Below, piece after piece: positions 42,765 to 49,790 of a DNA stretch of 64,000 bases. Below the pieces are notes generated by a model. The model was not told where the DNA came from. It did no database searches and saw only the letters and a list, made by a program, of their open reading frames with translations. How positions within the stretch are numbered: position 1 is the first letter of the stretch; each line of letters opens with the position of its first letter. Source of the DNA: Sinomonas sp. ASV486 (GTDB taxonomy: Bacteria > Actinomycetota > Actinomycetes > Actinomycetales > Micrococcaceae); contig NZ_JAVFJK010000009.1 of the NCBI RefSeq assembly GCF_030908215.1, positions 55,616 through 119,615 on the forward strand. The letters run 5' to 3'. The position numbers were made by a program, and so were the translations under genes.

Positions 42765-43620
42765 TCAGCTGCACCTGCTGACCGGTGCCTACGCCCTCAA
42801 CGCGCTCGACGACGAGGAGCGGCGCCGCTTCGAGCGCACCCTCACGTTCGGCGACCCCGTTGCCGAGGAGGCCCGCGAGCTGGCGGAGACGGCTGCGCTC
42901 CTCGCTGCTGACGCGTCTCCGGTAGCCCCGCCTCCGGACCTCAAGGCCCGGCTCATGGCCCAGATCGCCGTGACCCCTCAGCTCGAGATCGCCGACGCGG
43001 GGTCACGTCCGAGCGATGCGGGGTCACGTCCCGGGGATGCGGGGTCACCTCTCAAGGAAACCGAGCCCCAACCCGAAGCGACGGTTGCAGACCTCGGCGC
43101 GCGCCGCCGTCGTGCGCAAGGCGGCGGTGCCGTGTTCACGGCCCCCGCCAGGTGGCTCGCGGCGGCCGCTGCGGTGCTTCTGGTTGCCGCGGGCGCGGCC
43201 GGCGTGTGGGGCTTCCGGGCCCAGCAGCAGCGCGACGACGCCGTGCGGCAGCTCGCAGCCGCCGCAGATGCGCCAGGCAGCGTCATGAACCGGATCCTCA
43301 GCGCGCCCGATGCGACGATCCAGGAGGCCAGCGTTCCCGGAGGCGGAACGGTGGTGATCGCGCATTCGCACCGGGAATCGGTGGCCGGGGTCGTGACCAT
43401 CGGCATGCCGGTTCCGGCGGCTGGTCACGTCTACGAGCTCTGGCTCGGCGACGCGTCCGGGACCATGAAGCCTGCGGGCCTCGTGGCCGGCGAGGGCACC
43501 ACCTGGAACGAGCTTGCGGGTGGGATCGGCTCCGCGACGGTCCTTGGCGTGACGGTCGAGCCGGCGGGGGGATCGGCGCGGCCGACTACCACGCCGATCC
43601 TCGTCCAACAGTTCTCCTGA
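42757..43620 (+). CDS. rskA: Anti-sigma K factor RskA-like
   Basis: A 287-residue membrane anti-sigma factor. The N-terminal cytoplasmic domain begins LLTGAYALNALDDEERRRFERTL, the usual sigma-binding start of RskA proteins. A single membrane helix lies at about 128-150 (WLAAAAAVLLVAAGAAGVWGF) and the extracytoplasmic RskA domain follows (VPGGGTVVIAHSHRESVAGVVTIGMPVPAAGHVYELWLGD). A 21-bp repeat encodes DAGSRPS heptads in the linker before the helix. It would hold the sigma factor inactive until an outside signal triggers proteolysis. It overlaps sigK by 8 bases. Confidence 0.93.
   Translation: MDDQLHLLTGAYALNALDDEERRRFERTLTFGDPVAEEARELAETAALLAADASPVAPPPDLKARLMAQIAVTPQLEIADAGSRPSDAGSRPGDAGSPLKETEPQPEATVADLGARRRRAQGGGAVFTAPARWLAAAAAVLLVAAGAAGVWGFRAQQQRDDAVRQLAAAADAPGSVMNRILSAPDATIQEASVPGGGTVVIAHSHRESVAGVVTIGMPVPAAGHVYELWLGDASGTMKPAGLVAGEGTTWNELAGGIGSATVLGVTVEPAGGSARPTTTPILVQQFS
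42994..43056. repeat. Three 21-bp tandem repeats inside rskA
   Basis: Three units of 21 bases (GATGCGGGGTCACGTCC-type) coding for DAGSRPS, DAGSRPG and DAGSPLK. Unit length and the internal GGGTCAC resemble the dipZ array. Confidence 0.85.
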
Positions 43621-43635
43621 GGAATCCGGGCTGGC

Positions 43636-43663
43636 CCAATCCGCCTGTTCGGCGGCTCCGAAG
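43636..43663 (+). promoter_or_regulatory. ECF-type promoter of the DUF4383 gene
   Basis: CCAATCCG (43636-43643), a 14-bp spacer identical in length to the fasciclin promoter, CCGAAG (43658-43663), about 60 bases before the ATG. Confidence 0.75.
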
Positions 43664-43726
43664 AGTAGGTGCGGGCATACCGCACCGGCTCCCCGGAAGG
43701 GCGCCGGATCACCGTTAGGAGAAGCT

Positions 43727-44188
43727 ATGTCCACCTCAGTCCTCTCGCACCGCCGCACCGCCGTCCAGCTCGCCGCGAGCGCGGTCGGTGTCGTGTTCCT
43801 GCTTGTCGGCGTCCTCGGATTCATCCCCGGGATCACCACGGGCTCCGGCATCGGATTCGCCGGGCATGCCTCGGACGCGTACCTCCTGGGTCTCTTCCAG
43901 GTCTCAGTGCTGCACAACGTGGTCCATTTGCTGTTCGGCATCGCCGGTCTCGCACTCGGCGCCTCGGCCGGCGGGGCGAAGCAGTTCCTCGTCTGGGGCG
44001 GCGCGATCTACCTGGTCCTGTTCGTCTACGGACTCGTGTTCGGTGGTGCCTCCGCGGGCAACTTCGTCCCGCTCAACGCCGCCGACAACGTCCTCCACGT
44101 ACTCCTCGGCGTCGGCATGCTGGGCCTTGGGCTCATCCTCGGGCGCACGACGGCGACCTCCCGCGCCGCGCGTCCGGCCCACCACTGA
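43727..44188 (+). CDS. DUF4383 membrane protein
   Basis: A 153-residue protein with four membrane helices (AASAVGVVFLLVGVLGFIPGI, SVLHNVVHLLFGIAGLALG, FLVWGGAIYLVLFVYGLVFG, NVLHVLLGVGMLGLGLILG). The paired HNVVHLLFGIAGL and DNVLHVLLGVGML segments with conserved His are the DUF4383 signature. Function unknown. It has its own ECF-type promoter, separate from sigK-rskA, so it is a probable member of that regulon. TTAGGAG lies upstream of the ATG. Confidence 0.9.
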   Translation: MSTSVLSHRRTAVQLAASAVGVVFLLVGVLGFIPGITTGSGIGFAGHASDAYLLGLFQVSVLHNVVHLLFGIAGLALGASAGGAKQFLVWGGAIYLVLFVYGLVFGGASAGNFVPLNAADNVLHVLLGVGMLGLGLILGRTTATSRAARPAHH

Positions 44189-44206
44189 CGCGGCTCACCG
44201 CCCAAT

Positions 44207-44229
44207 GGTGGGGAGTGCTCCTCCCCACC
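44207..44229. terminator. Hairpin after DUF4383 gene
   Basis: GGTGGGGAG (44207-44215) pairs with CTCCCCACC (44221-44229) over a 5-base loop, 19 bases after the stop codon. Confidence 0.65.
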
Positions 44230-44677
44230 GAGGGTCAGCAGCTGGGGGCCATCTTCCGAGGACCATCTCGTGAGGGCGGCCCCCAGATGGCCTCCAGAGG
44301 ACGGTTCAGAGCACTCCTCCCCATCATTTGCTGCACTCCTCCCCAGCTTTCCCGCCTTCCTCCAGCCGCGGGGCGTACGACGCCGCGTGGTTGCGGGAGT
44401 TCCCACGATCGCCGATGGCGGGCGGGACTCGAAAGCTGGGGAGGAGCGCGCAAGTCCAGGGGAGGAGCGCTCAAGTGCTGGGGAGGAGAGCGCAAGTCCT
44501 GGGGAGGCGAAATGCGGCAGGGAAGGACCGACCCCAGGACACGACTCAAGCTCGGCGGCCACGGCATGACCCCGCGCGGCACACGAGAGAGGTGCCGGCA
44601 TGGGGGCGGTGCCGGTGCCGGTCTGGAGGGCGGTGCCCGTCTGGAGGAGGGGTGGCGGCCTGGAGAGCGGTGCCAGC
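44230..44677. other. 450-bp repeat-rich intergenic region
   Basis: No convincing gene. The stretch is built from short repeats: CTCCTCCCCAGCTTTC (44336-44351) is perfectly inverted at 44431-44446, a 21-bp tandem array follows at 44431-44510, and an imperfect 18-bp array with GGCGGTGCC-x-GTCTGGAG units runs over about 44605-44690 toward the trpF stop. The inverted arms could fold into a long stem 80 bases apart. Open frames across it read only the repeats. Confidence 0.7.
44431..44510. repeat. Four 21-bp intergenic tandem repeats
   Basis: Units beginning CTGGGGAGGAG (second copy CAGGGGAGGAG) start at 44436, 44457, 44478 and 44499, an exact 21-base period, separated by GCGCAAGT-type filler. 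The same GGGGAGGAG word appears inverted twice just upstream. Confidence 0.85.
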
Positions 44678-45307
44678 CTAGAGGACGGTTCGGGCCGCCG
44701 CGATGAAGGCCTTGATGAGCCCCAGATCCTTGACGCCGCGCGAGGACTCGACGCCGCTCGAGACATCCACGCCCGTGGGCTCCAGCGCCTGGACCGCAGA
44801 GGCCACATTCTCGGGCGAGAGGCCCCCGGCCAGGGCCCAGAAGCCCTCGGGCGCAGTCCCAAGCTCGTCGTCGGAGAAACGGGCACCGGACCCCGGCACC
44901 GCGGCATCGATCAGGAGCCGGTCCGGTGACGACCATCCCTCGGCGGTCCGACGCGTGTAGTCGCCCGCTGAGAGGGCCCTGATCACGCGGAACCCGGCCG
45001 CGCGGAGCGCCTCCGCCACCGCATCGGGCTCGTCGCCGTGGAGCTGCACCGTGTCGACGCCGGCCTCGCGCGCGAGCCGCGCAACGTCGTCGAGCGTCTG
45101 GTTCCGCACCACCGCAACGGTCTCAATGGACCGTTCCGCCCGGCGCGCCGCGTCCCGGGCGGCCCGGACCAGCGAAGCCGCCTGAGCGGCGTCGACCGTC
45201 CGGGGGCTCCCCGGCGCCAGCACGAATCCCACCGCATCGGCTCCGGCCTCGACGGCCGTCTCAACGGCCTCGGGGGTGGACAGCCCGCAGATCTTCACCC
45301 AGAGCAT
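44678..45307 (-). CDS. trpF: Phosphoribosylanthranilate isomerase
   Basis: A 209-residue TIM-barrel enzyme of tryptophan synthesis. The start MLWVKICGLSTPEAV has the conserved KICG with the catalytic Cys; VQLHGDE, LLIDAAVPGSGARF, WALAGGLSPENV and GVDVSSGVESSRGVKD are all canonical, including the phosphate-binding loops. No other trp structural gene is adjacent, apart from a trpG/pabA 5 kb away. Its ATG overlaps the alaX stop by one base (TGATG), so it is expressed with that gene. Confidence 0.93.
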   Translation of the reverse strand: MLWVKICGLSTPEAVETAVEAGADAVGFVLAPGSPRTVDAAQAASLVRAARDAARRAERSIETVAVVRNQTLDDVARLAREAGVDTVQLHGDEPDAVAEALRAAGFRVIRALSAGDYTRRTAEGWSSPDRLLIDAAVPGSGARFSDDELGTAPEGFWALAGGLSPENVASAVQALEPTGVDVSSGVESSRGVKDLGLIKAFIAAARTVL

Positions 45308-46023
45308 CAGGCGGCGCCCTGCCCAGACGGGGAGCCGAGGGCGTGTTCCGCCTCGTACCGCACCTTGATGGCACCGCGCTTGACCTTGACCTCGAGGATC
45401 TTCACACCAACAAGGTCCGCAAGCGTGCGAACGTGAGTTCCGCCGCACGGTTCCGCATTGACGCCCTGGATCGTCACGGTGCGGTGGCCATCGGCGTCCA
45501 CGGAGGCGGAGACGTCACCGCCGCGCGCGAGCACCGCGTCCATCTGCGTCTGGAACTCGGCGCGCACGGCGTCGCGCAGCTCGGGCGTCGCGAGCTCGTC
45601 CTCGTGGCCGGCGGGGTCGAAGTCGAGGCGTGCCTGACCGGGGAAGTGAGAGTGCCCCGAGTCCTGCCAGCCGCGTGCCTGGCCGAGATGGCCGAGGATG
45701 TGCCCCGCCGTGTGCAGCGCGGCGTGGCGACGGCGCAGCTCAGCGTCGATCCGGCACACGACGGCGGCACCCACCTCGGGCGCGGAGGGCATCCCCGAGA
45801 TCGTCACGAGGCCGTCCTCGTTGCGCCCAAGGGTGACCGGGGTGCCGTCGAGCGTGCATTCGTCCGAGGGCTGGCCACCGCCCTTGGGGTAGAAGATGTT
45901 CGGCGAGACCGCGGCCCACGCGCCATCCTCGCCCGCGCCGGAGGCGATCACGGTCGCCTCGGTCTCGGTGAGGTACGTGTCGTCGAAGTAGGCGTTGGTC
46001 TGCTGCGCGGTGGCCGTGGTCAT
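45307..46023 (-). CDS. Alanyl-tRNA editing protein AlaX-like
   Basis: A 238-residue free-standing editing domain that removes misacylated amino acids (Ser or Gly) from tRNA-Ala. The zinc motif His104-x3-His108 (HTAGH) and the Cys-x3-His of CGGTHV are present. FYPKGGGQPSDECTL at the N-terminus is the other conserved block; this places it in the AlaX-M type. TAGACT stands exactly 6 bases before the ATG, so the mRNA should be leaderless. It leads the alaX-trpF unit, an unusual pairing. Confidence 0.92.
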   Translation of the reverse strand: MTTATAQQTNAYFDDTYLTETEATVIASGAGEDGAWAAVSPNIFYPKGGGQPSDECTLDGTPVTLGRNEDGLVTISGMPSAPEVGAAVVCRIDAELRRRHAALHTAGHILGHLGQARGWQDSGHSHFPGQARLDFDPAGHEDELATPELRDAVRAEFQTQMDAVLARGGDVSASVDADGHRTVTIQGVNAEPCGGTHVRTLADLVGVKILEVKVKRGAIKVRYEAEHALGSPSGQGAA

Positions 46024-46029
46024 CCATCA

Positions 46030-46035
46030 AGTCTA
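46030..46035 (-). promoter_or_regulatory. -10 box of alaX, leaderless
   Basis: TAGACT on the minus strand with 6 bases to the ATG. The divergent neighbour has a similar box 67 bp away. Confidence 0.5.
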
Positions 46036-46101
46036 GGACGGTGACCGGGGGCCGCCCTCGGCTCGCGGCCGCGGGTCTGGTTCACCCGCCCCGCGTCCGG
46101 G

Positions 46102-46107
46102 TACTGT
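46102..46107 (+). promoter_or_regulatory. -10 box of dehydrogenase gene, leaderless
   Basis: TACTGT followed after 7 bases by the ATG. No ribosome binding site is seen. Confidence 0.5.
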
Positions 46108-46114
46108 CGAATCC

Positions 46115-47125
46115 ATGGCGCAGCCGAGCGACTCCGCGGATCTGACCGCCACGTCATACTGGACCGTCGGGCCGGGCCGCGGGGAACTCCGCCGCGAGTC
46201 GCTCCCGCCTCTGGGCGATGGCGAGGCTCTCGTGCGCACGCTCTACTCGTGCCTCAGTACTGGAACCGAGAACCTCGTGCACGCGTGCCGGGTCCCCGAG
46301 CGAGTTGCGGACATCATGCAGGCGCCCCATCAGGAGGGCCGTTTCCCGGCCCCGGTGAAGTACGGGTACCTCTCCGTCGGGACCGTCGAGGCTGGACCGG
46401 CCGAGCTTGTGGGCCGCGCCGTCTTCTGCCTCTATCCACACCAGGACCTGTACGTCGTGCCGGCCGCGCACGTCGCTCTCGTGCCCGACGCCGTCCCGCC
46501 CCGCCGGGCCCTCCTCGCCGGTGCCGTGGAAACGGCGGTCAACGCGCTGTGGGAGGCCGGCCCGCGCATCGGCGACCGGATCGCGGTGGTGGGCCTCGGG
46601 CTCATCGGCGCCTCCGTCGCCGCCCTCCTGCGCCGCTTTCCCCTGGGCCGGCTCGAGGCCGTGGACAGCGATCCCGGCAGGGCCGCCCTCGTGGCTGCGC
46701 TCGGCATCGACGTCGCGCTTCCCGAGGACGCGTCCGAGGACTGCGACATCGTGGTGCACGCCTCGGGGAACGCCGCGGGCCTCGCCAGGTCCCTCGAGAT
46801 GGTGGGAGACGACGGCGACGTGGTCGAGCTGTCCTGGTACGGCGACGGCAGCGTCGAGGTGCCGCTCGGCGCCGACTTCCACGCGAGGCGCCTGTCGCTC
46901 CGCGCGAGCCAGGTCGGCGCCGTCGCCCTCCCGCGGAGGCACCGCCGCACCACCCAGGAGCGCCTTGCCCTCGCCCTTCAGCTCCTGACCGACGAGGCCT
47001 TCGACGCCTTCCTCGGCGAGGAGACCGACTTCGCCGATCTGCCCGCGACGATGGACAGGCTCTTGGATCCCGGCCACGGCAGTGCGGGCCTGTGCCACGT
47101 GATCCGCTACCCGGGCGCACCGTGA
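46115..47125 (+). CDS. Medium-chain dehydrogenase-like protein
   Basis: A 336-residue protein with the fold of zinc alcohol dehydrogenases: a GroES-like N-terminal half (LVRTLYSCLSTGTENLVHACRVPE) and the Rossmann motif IAVVGLGLIGASVAALL. It lacks the Cys-rich structural-zinc lobe and the GHE motif, so it probably does not bind zinc in the classic way. The subgroup with LSTGTE resembles bacteriochlorophyllide/threonine-dehydrogenase-like MDRs. It leads a three-gene unit with a PTPS-like protein and a glycosyltransferase, a combination that suggests a sugar-modified pterin or related small molecule (inference). Confidence 0.85.
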   Translation: MAQPSDSADLTATSYWTVGPGRGELRRESLPPLGDGEALVRTLYSCLSTGTENLVHACRVPERVADIMQAPHQEGRFPAPVKYGYLSVGTVEAGPAELVGRAVFCLYPHQDLYVVPAAHVALVPDAVPPRRALLAGAVETAVNALWEAGPRIGDRIAVVGLGLIGASVAALLRRFPLGRLEAVDSDPGRAALVAALGIDVALPEDASEDCDIVVHASGNAAGLARSLEMVGDDGDVVELSWYGDGSVEVPLGADFHARRLSLRASQVGAVALPRRHRRTTQERLALALQLLTDEAFDAFLGEETDFADLPATMDRLLDPGHGSAGLCHVIRYPGAP

Positions 47126-47153
47126 CCGCGGCGCGCCCCAGACAAGGAGGAGC

Positions 47154-47561
47154 ATGTTCAGCCTGACCGTCCGCGACCACGTCATGATCGCCCACAGCCT
47201 CCCGCGCCCTGCGTTCGGCCCGGCTCAGGGGCTCCACGGCGCCACTTTCGTCGTCGAGCTGACCCTGCGCGCGGAGGCCCTGGATGCCAACTCGACCGTG
47301 ATGGACATTGGGGAGGCCACAGAAGTCCTCGCCGCGATCCTTGACGGCCTCCGGTACAGGAACCTCGACGAGCACCCGGACTTCTCCGGGCGCCTCACCA
47401 CCACCGAGGTGCTCGCCCAGCACGTCGCCGTCTCGGCGGCAGAGCACCTCGGGCGCTTCGACCACCTCACCGCCGTCGAGGCCACCCTGCGCGAGAACCC
47501 GGACGCATGGGCCTCCTGCGCCCTCGAGCTGCGCCCGGCCGGGGACGGACGTCGCGGCTGA
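47154..47561 (+). CDS. 6-pyruvoyl-tetrahydropterin synthase/QueD-like protein
   Basis: A 135-residue protein of the PTPS/QueD T-fold. It retains IAHSLPR, VMDIGEATEVL, TTTEVLAQ and VEATLREN, which align with the family's substrate and active-site segments. The zinc-binding HGH motif reads HGA, and the catalytic Cys between the first His and that motif is absent. So the usual chemistry is doubtful, and the protein may have a changed substrate or a binding role. AAGGAGG precedes the ATG. It lies between the dehydrogenase and glycosyltransferase genes on one transcript. Confidence 0.82.
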   Translation: MFSLTVRDHVMIAHSLPRPAFGPAQGLHGATFVVELTLRAEALDANSTVMDIGEATEVLAAILDGLRYRNLDEHPDFSGRLTTTEVLAQHVAVSAAEHLGRFDHLTAVEATLRENPDAWASCALELRPAGDGRRG

Positions 47562-47562
47562 C

Positions 47563-48831
47563 ATGCCGGGCCCCGGGACCAGACCTGTGCTCCAGCCTGC
47601 GCCAGGGCCCGTGATCCGGCTCGTGGTCCCTGAGGGCCTCGGGTACACGTCGGGCGGCACGGTCTACAACACGCACGTCGCGGACGCGCTCCGCGGCCTC
47701 GGGGTGACGGTCGAGGTTGTAGGCGTCCCGGGGGCGTGGCCCGTCGGCACCGACGCCGACCGCCGCCGGCTCCGCGTCGCGCTCGACCTACCGGATGCGG
47801 CGGTGCTCGACGTCGCGGACGCCGCGGCGCTCGACGTGGCGTCCGCCGCAGCCCTGCACACTCACGGGGGCGCAACTGCCCGCAACAGCGCGATGGCCCC
47901 CGCATCCGGGGCGGCCCCGCCTGCGGCCCGGCGGGCCGTGCTCGTCGATGGGCTCCTCGCGCTCGGGGCCCCCGACGAGGTGTACGCGGCGGCCCAGGCT
48001 GCTGCGAGTAGCGGGGCGGCCCTCGGGATCCTGGTCCACATGTCCCTCGCCGACGCGCCCGGTCTGTCCGCAGAGGAGGCCGCACGGTCGGCGGCCCTCG
48101 AGCGCGAAGCCCTCGCCGCGGCGCGCACCGTCCTGGTCCCCAGCGACTTCGCTGCACGGCGTCTCGCCGAGCGTTACGGCACGTCCGCGCGGGTGGCGAG
48201 GCCCGGCGTCGTGCGGGTGCCAGCCGCCCCGGGGAGCCTTGCCGAAGGCCGAGCGCCGCACCTGCTGTGCCTCGCGGCGCTCCTGCCCGGGAAGGGGCAG
48301 CTGCGGTTGGTGCGCGCGCTCGGCGAGCTGCGGGAGATGCCGTGGACGTTGACGCTCGCGGGTCACGACGCCGCGGACCCGGGCTACGCGCACGCCGTCG
48401 CCGTGGAGGCTGCACGGCTCGGGATCGCGGACCGCGTCCTGATCCCGGGCGAGCTGCGCGGGCCCGCGCTCGAGACCGAGTGGTCGCGGACGGACCTCAC
48501 GGTGCTCGCTTCTGTCTCGGAGACGTTCGGGCTCGCCGTCGCGGAATCGCTCGCGCGCGGGGTGCCGGCACTGGTGGGCGCAGGAACGGGCGCGGCCGAG
48601 GCGCTCGGCCTCTCGCTCGCGGGGGGCCTCGGACCGGCCGGAACGGTCGTAGGGACTCCCGGGCGCGGAACCGATCCCCTCACCGCCGAGCTCGGACGAT
48701 GGCTCGCGGATCCTACCGTGCGTGCCAGATGGCGGGCCGCGGCCCGCGCGGCGAGGCCCCTCCTGCCGGGCTGGGAGTCGACGGCGCTGGGCGTTGCCCG
48801 CGCGCTCGGCGTGGGCGCCCTGCAGCCCTGA
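47563..48831 (+). CDS. Glycosyltransferase family 4
   Basis: A 422-residue GT-B fold enzyme. The C-terminal donor domain is clear: LLCLAALLPGKGQLRLVRALGEL, LTLAGHDAADPGYA, IPGELRGPALETEWSRTDLTVLASVSETFGLAVAESLARGVPAL with the conserved E-x7-E type segment. The N-terminal domain opens IRLVVPEGLGYTSGGTVYNTHVADAL. The acceptor is unknown; its neighbours suggest a small soluble product. The ATG follows the PTPS-like stop by one base. Its last 119 bases overlap the end of a convergent membrane-protein gene. Confidence 0.9.
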   Translation: MPGPGTRPVLQPAPGPVIRLVVPEGLGYTSGGTVYNTHVADALRGLGVTVEVVGVPGAWPVGTDADRRRLRVALDLPDAAVLDVADAAALDVASAAALHTHGGATARNSAMAPASGAAPPAARRAVLVDGLLALGAPDEVYAAAQAAASSGAALGILVHMSLADAPGLSAEEAARSAALEREALAAARTVLVPSDFAARRLAERYGTSARVARPGVVRVPAAPGSLAEGRAPHLLCLAALLPGKGQLRLVRALGELREMPWTLTLAGHDAADPGYAHAVAVEAARLGIADRVLIPGELRGPALETEWSRTDLTVLASVSETFGLAVAESLARGVPALVGAGTGAAEALGLSLAGGLGPAGTVVGTPGRGTDPLTAELGRWLADPTVRARWRAAARAARPLLPGWESTALGVARALGVGALQP

Positions 48832-49252
48832 GAGCCGCCAAGGTCGCGACGGCCGTGACGAGGGCTGCGGCGACGTGCACCACCACGAGCAGGTGCAGGT
48901 CGACTGGCGCTGACACCGAGGAACCCACCTCAGGCCCCGCGGCCGCTCCGTGAACATGCCCCGAGGGGTGGAAGAGCGGCGCGTTCGCGCCCGCGAGGGC
49001 AGTGAACGCCAGATGGAGCGCCTGCTGGACGAGCCCGCTGGACACGCCGAGGACCCAAGGGGCGAGCGGTACCCGCGCCGCCGCAGCGGCTAGCAGGCTC
49101 ACCGAGGCCGCAAGGGCCACGACCACCACGGCTGGGGGACTCGCGCCGCCCGAGACGAGATGGGCGGCCAACCCCAGGCCTACCGCCAGCGGACCCGCGA
49201 CGGCCGCAGCGAACGCTGACCTGCGCCGTGCAAGGACTGATACTGTCTCCAC
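48713..49252 (-). CDS. Hypothetical membrane protein
   Basis: A 179-residue protein with four probable membrane helices (FAAAVAGPLAVGLGLAAHLVSG, AVVVVALAASVSLLAAAAARV, VLGVSSGLVQQALHLAFTAL, VDLHLLVVVHVAAALVTAVATLAAL). Loop residues HPSGHVHG and the in-membrane His are notable. No family is recognised. The C-terminal 40 residues are Arg/Pro-rich and lie on DNA that also encodes the end of the glycosyltransferase on the other strand, so either the tail is dispensable or this is true overlapping convergent coding. GTG start. Confidence 0.65.
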   Translation of the reverse strand: METVSVLARRRSAFAAAVAGPLAVGLGLAAHLVSGGASPPAVVVVALAASVSLLAAAAARVPLAPWVLGVSSGLVQQALHLAFTALAGANAPLFHPSGHVHGAAAGPEVGSSVSAPVDLHLLVVVHVAAALVTAVATLAALRAAGRPRRARGQRPAPSTPSPAGGASPRGPRPAIWHAR

Positions 49253-49297
49253 ACCTGCAGTTCGGAGCGGTCGGCCCGGCGGATGGGCCCGGAGCGA

Positions 49298-49618
49298 CTA
49301 CTTGCCGCGCCAGCCCAGAGTCATGAGGAACCCGGTGATCGCGATCGCGAACCCGATCATGATGTTCCAGTTCCCCAGCTGCGGGAAGGGGAACAGTCCC
49401 TGGGTCACGTAGAACGTGATGATCCAGAGCAGGCCCACTACCATGAGCCCGAACATGACGTACTTGTACCACTCCGGCGTGGGCCCCTGAGCACGGGCTG
49501 CGCGGCGCTGGCGCTTGGCCTTCTTGGCGGCCCGGCGCGCGGCCTCCCGCGCGGCATCCTTGGGCGCTGACTTCCGCTGGGCGGCCTTCTGCTGGGGCTT
49601 GCCCGTCGACTCCGGCAC
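49298..49618 (-). CDS. crgA: Cell division protein CrgA
   Basis: A 106-residue protein with a basic cytoplasmic N-terminus (AAREAARRAAKKAKRQRRAARAQ) and two membrane helices: WYKYVMFGLMVVGLLWIITFYV and LGNWNIMIGFAIAITGFLMTLGW. These match CrgA (UPF0233), which links FtsZ, FtsI and Wag31 at the actinobacterial divisome. GTG start with GAGGAGG upstream. It sits near the Ser/Thr kinase-RodA-PbpA operon, the usual neighbourhood. Confidence 0.93.
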   Translation of the reverse strand: MPESTGKPQQKAAQRKSAPKDAAREAARRAAKKAKRQRRAARAQGPTPEWYKYVMFGLMVVGLLWIITFYVTQGLFPFPQLGNWNIMIGFAIAITGFLMTLGWRGK

Positions 49619-49716
49619 TGAACCTCCTCGGGGCCCGCCTCGATCACGGCGCTGCCCGCTTGGTATCCTGCAGACACCGCCGATGTGCCGGGGTGTTCTG
49701 CTGTCTGAAACGTCTG

Positions 49717-49731
49717 CAGTGACTGTCACTG
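49717..49731. promoter_or_regulatory. 15-bp palindrome between crgA and trpG/pabA
   Basis: CAGTGACTGTCACTG is palindromic about its central T. It lies in the 172-base divergent gap and could be an operator for either gene. A poor ribosome binding site precedes the downstream ATG. Confidence 0.4.
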
Positions 49732-49790
49732 GTCTGCACGCCAGTGTATCCCGGCGCGCTGGCCCGCCCACTCCACGATTGGCCCGCTCC

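Noticed and set aside
44270-44569. 99-codon frame across the intergenic repeats
   Set aside because: It only translates the 21-bp repeat and low-complexity DNA; there is no ribosome binding site or domain.
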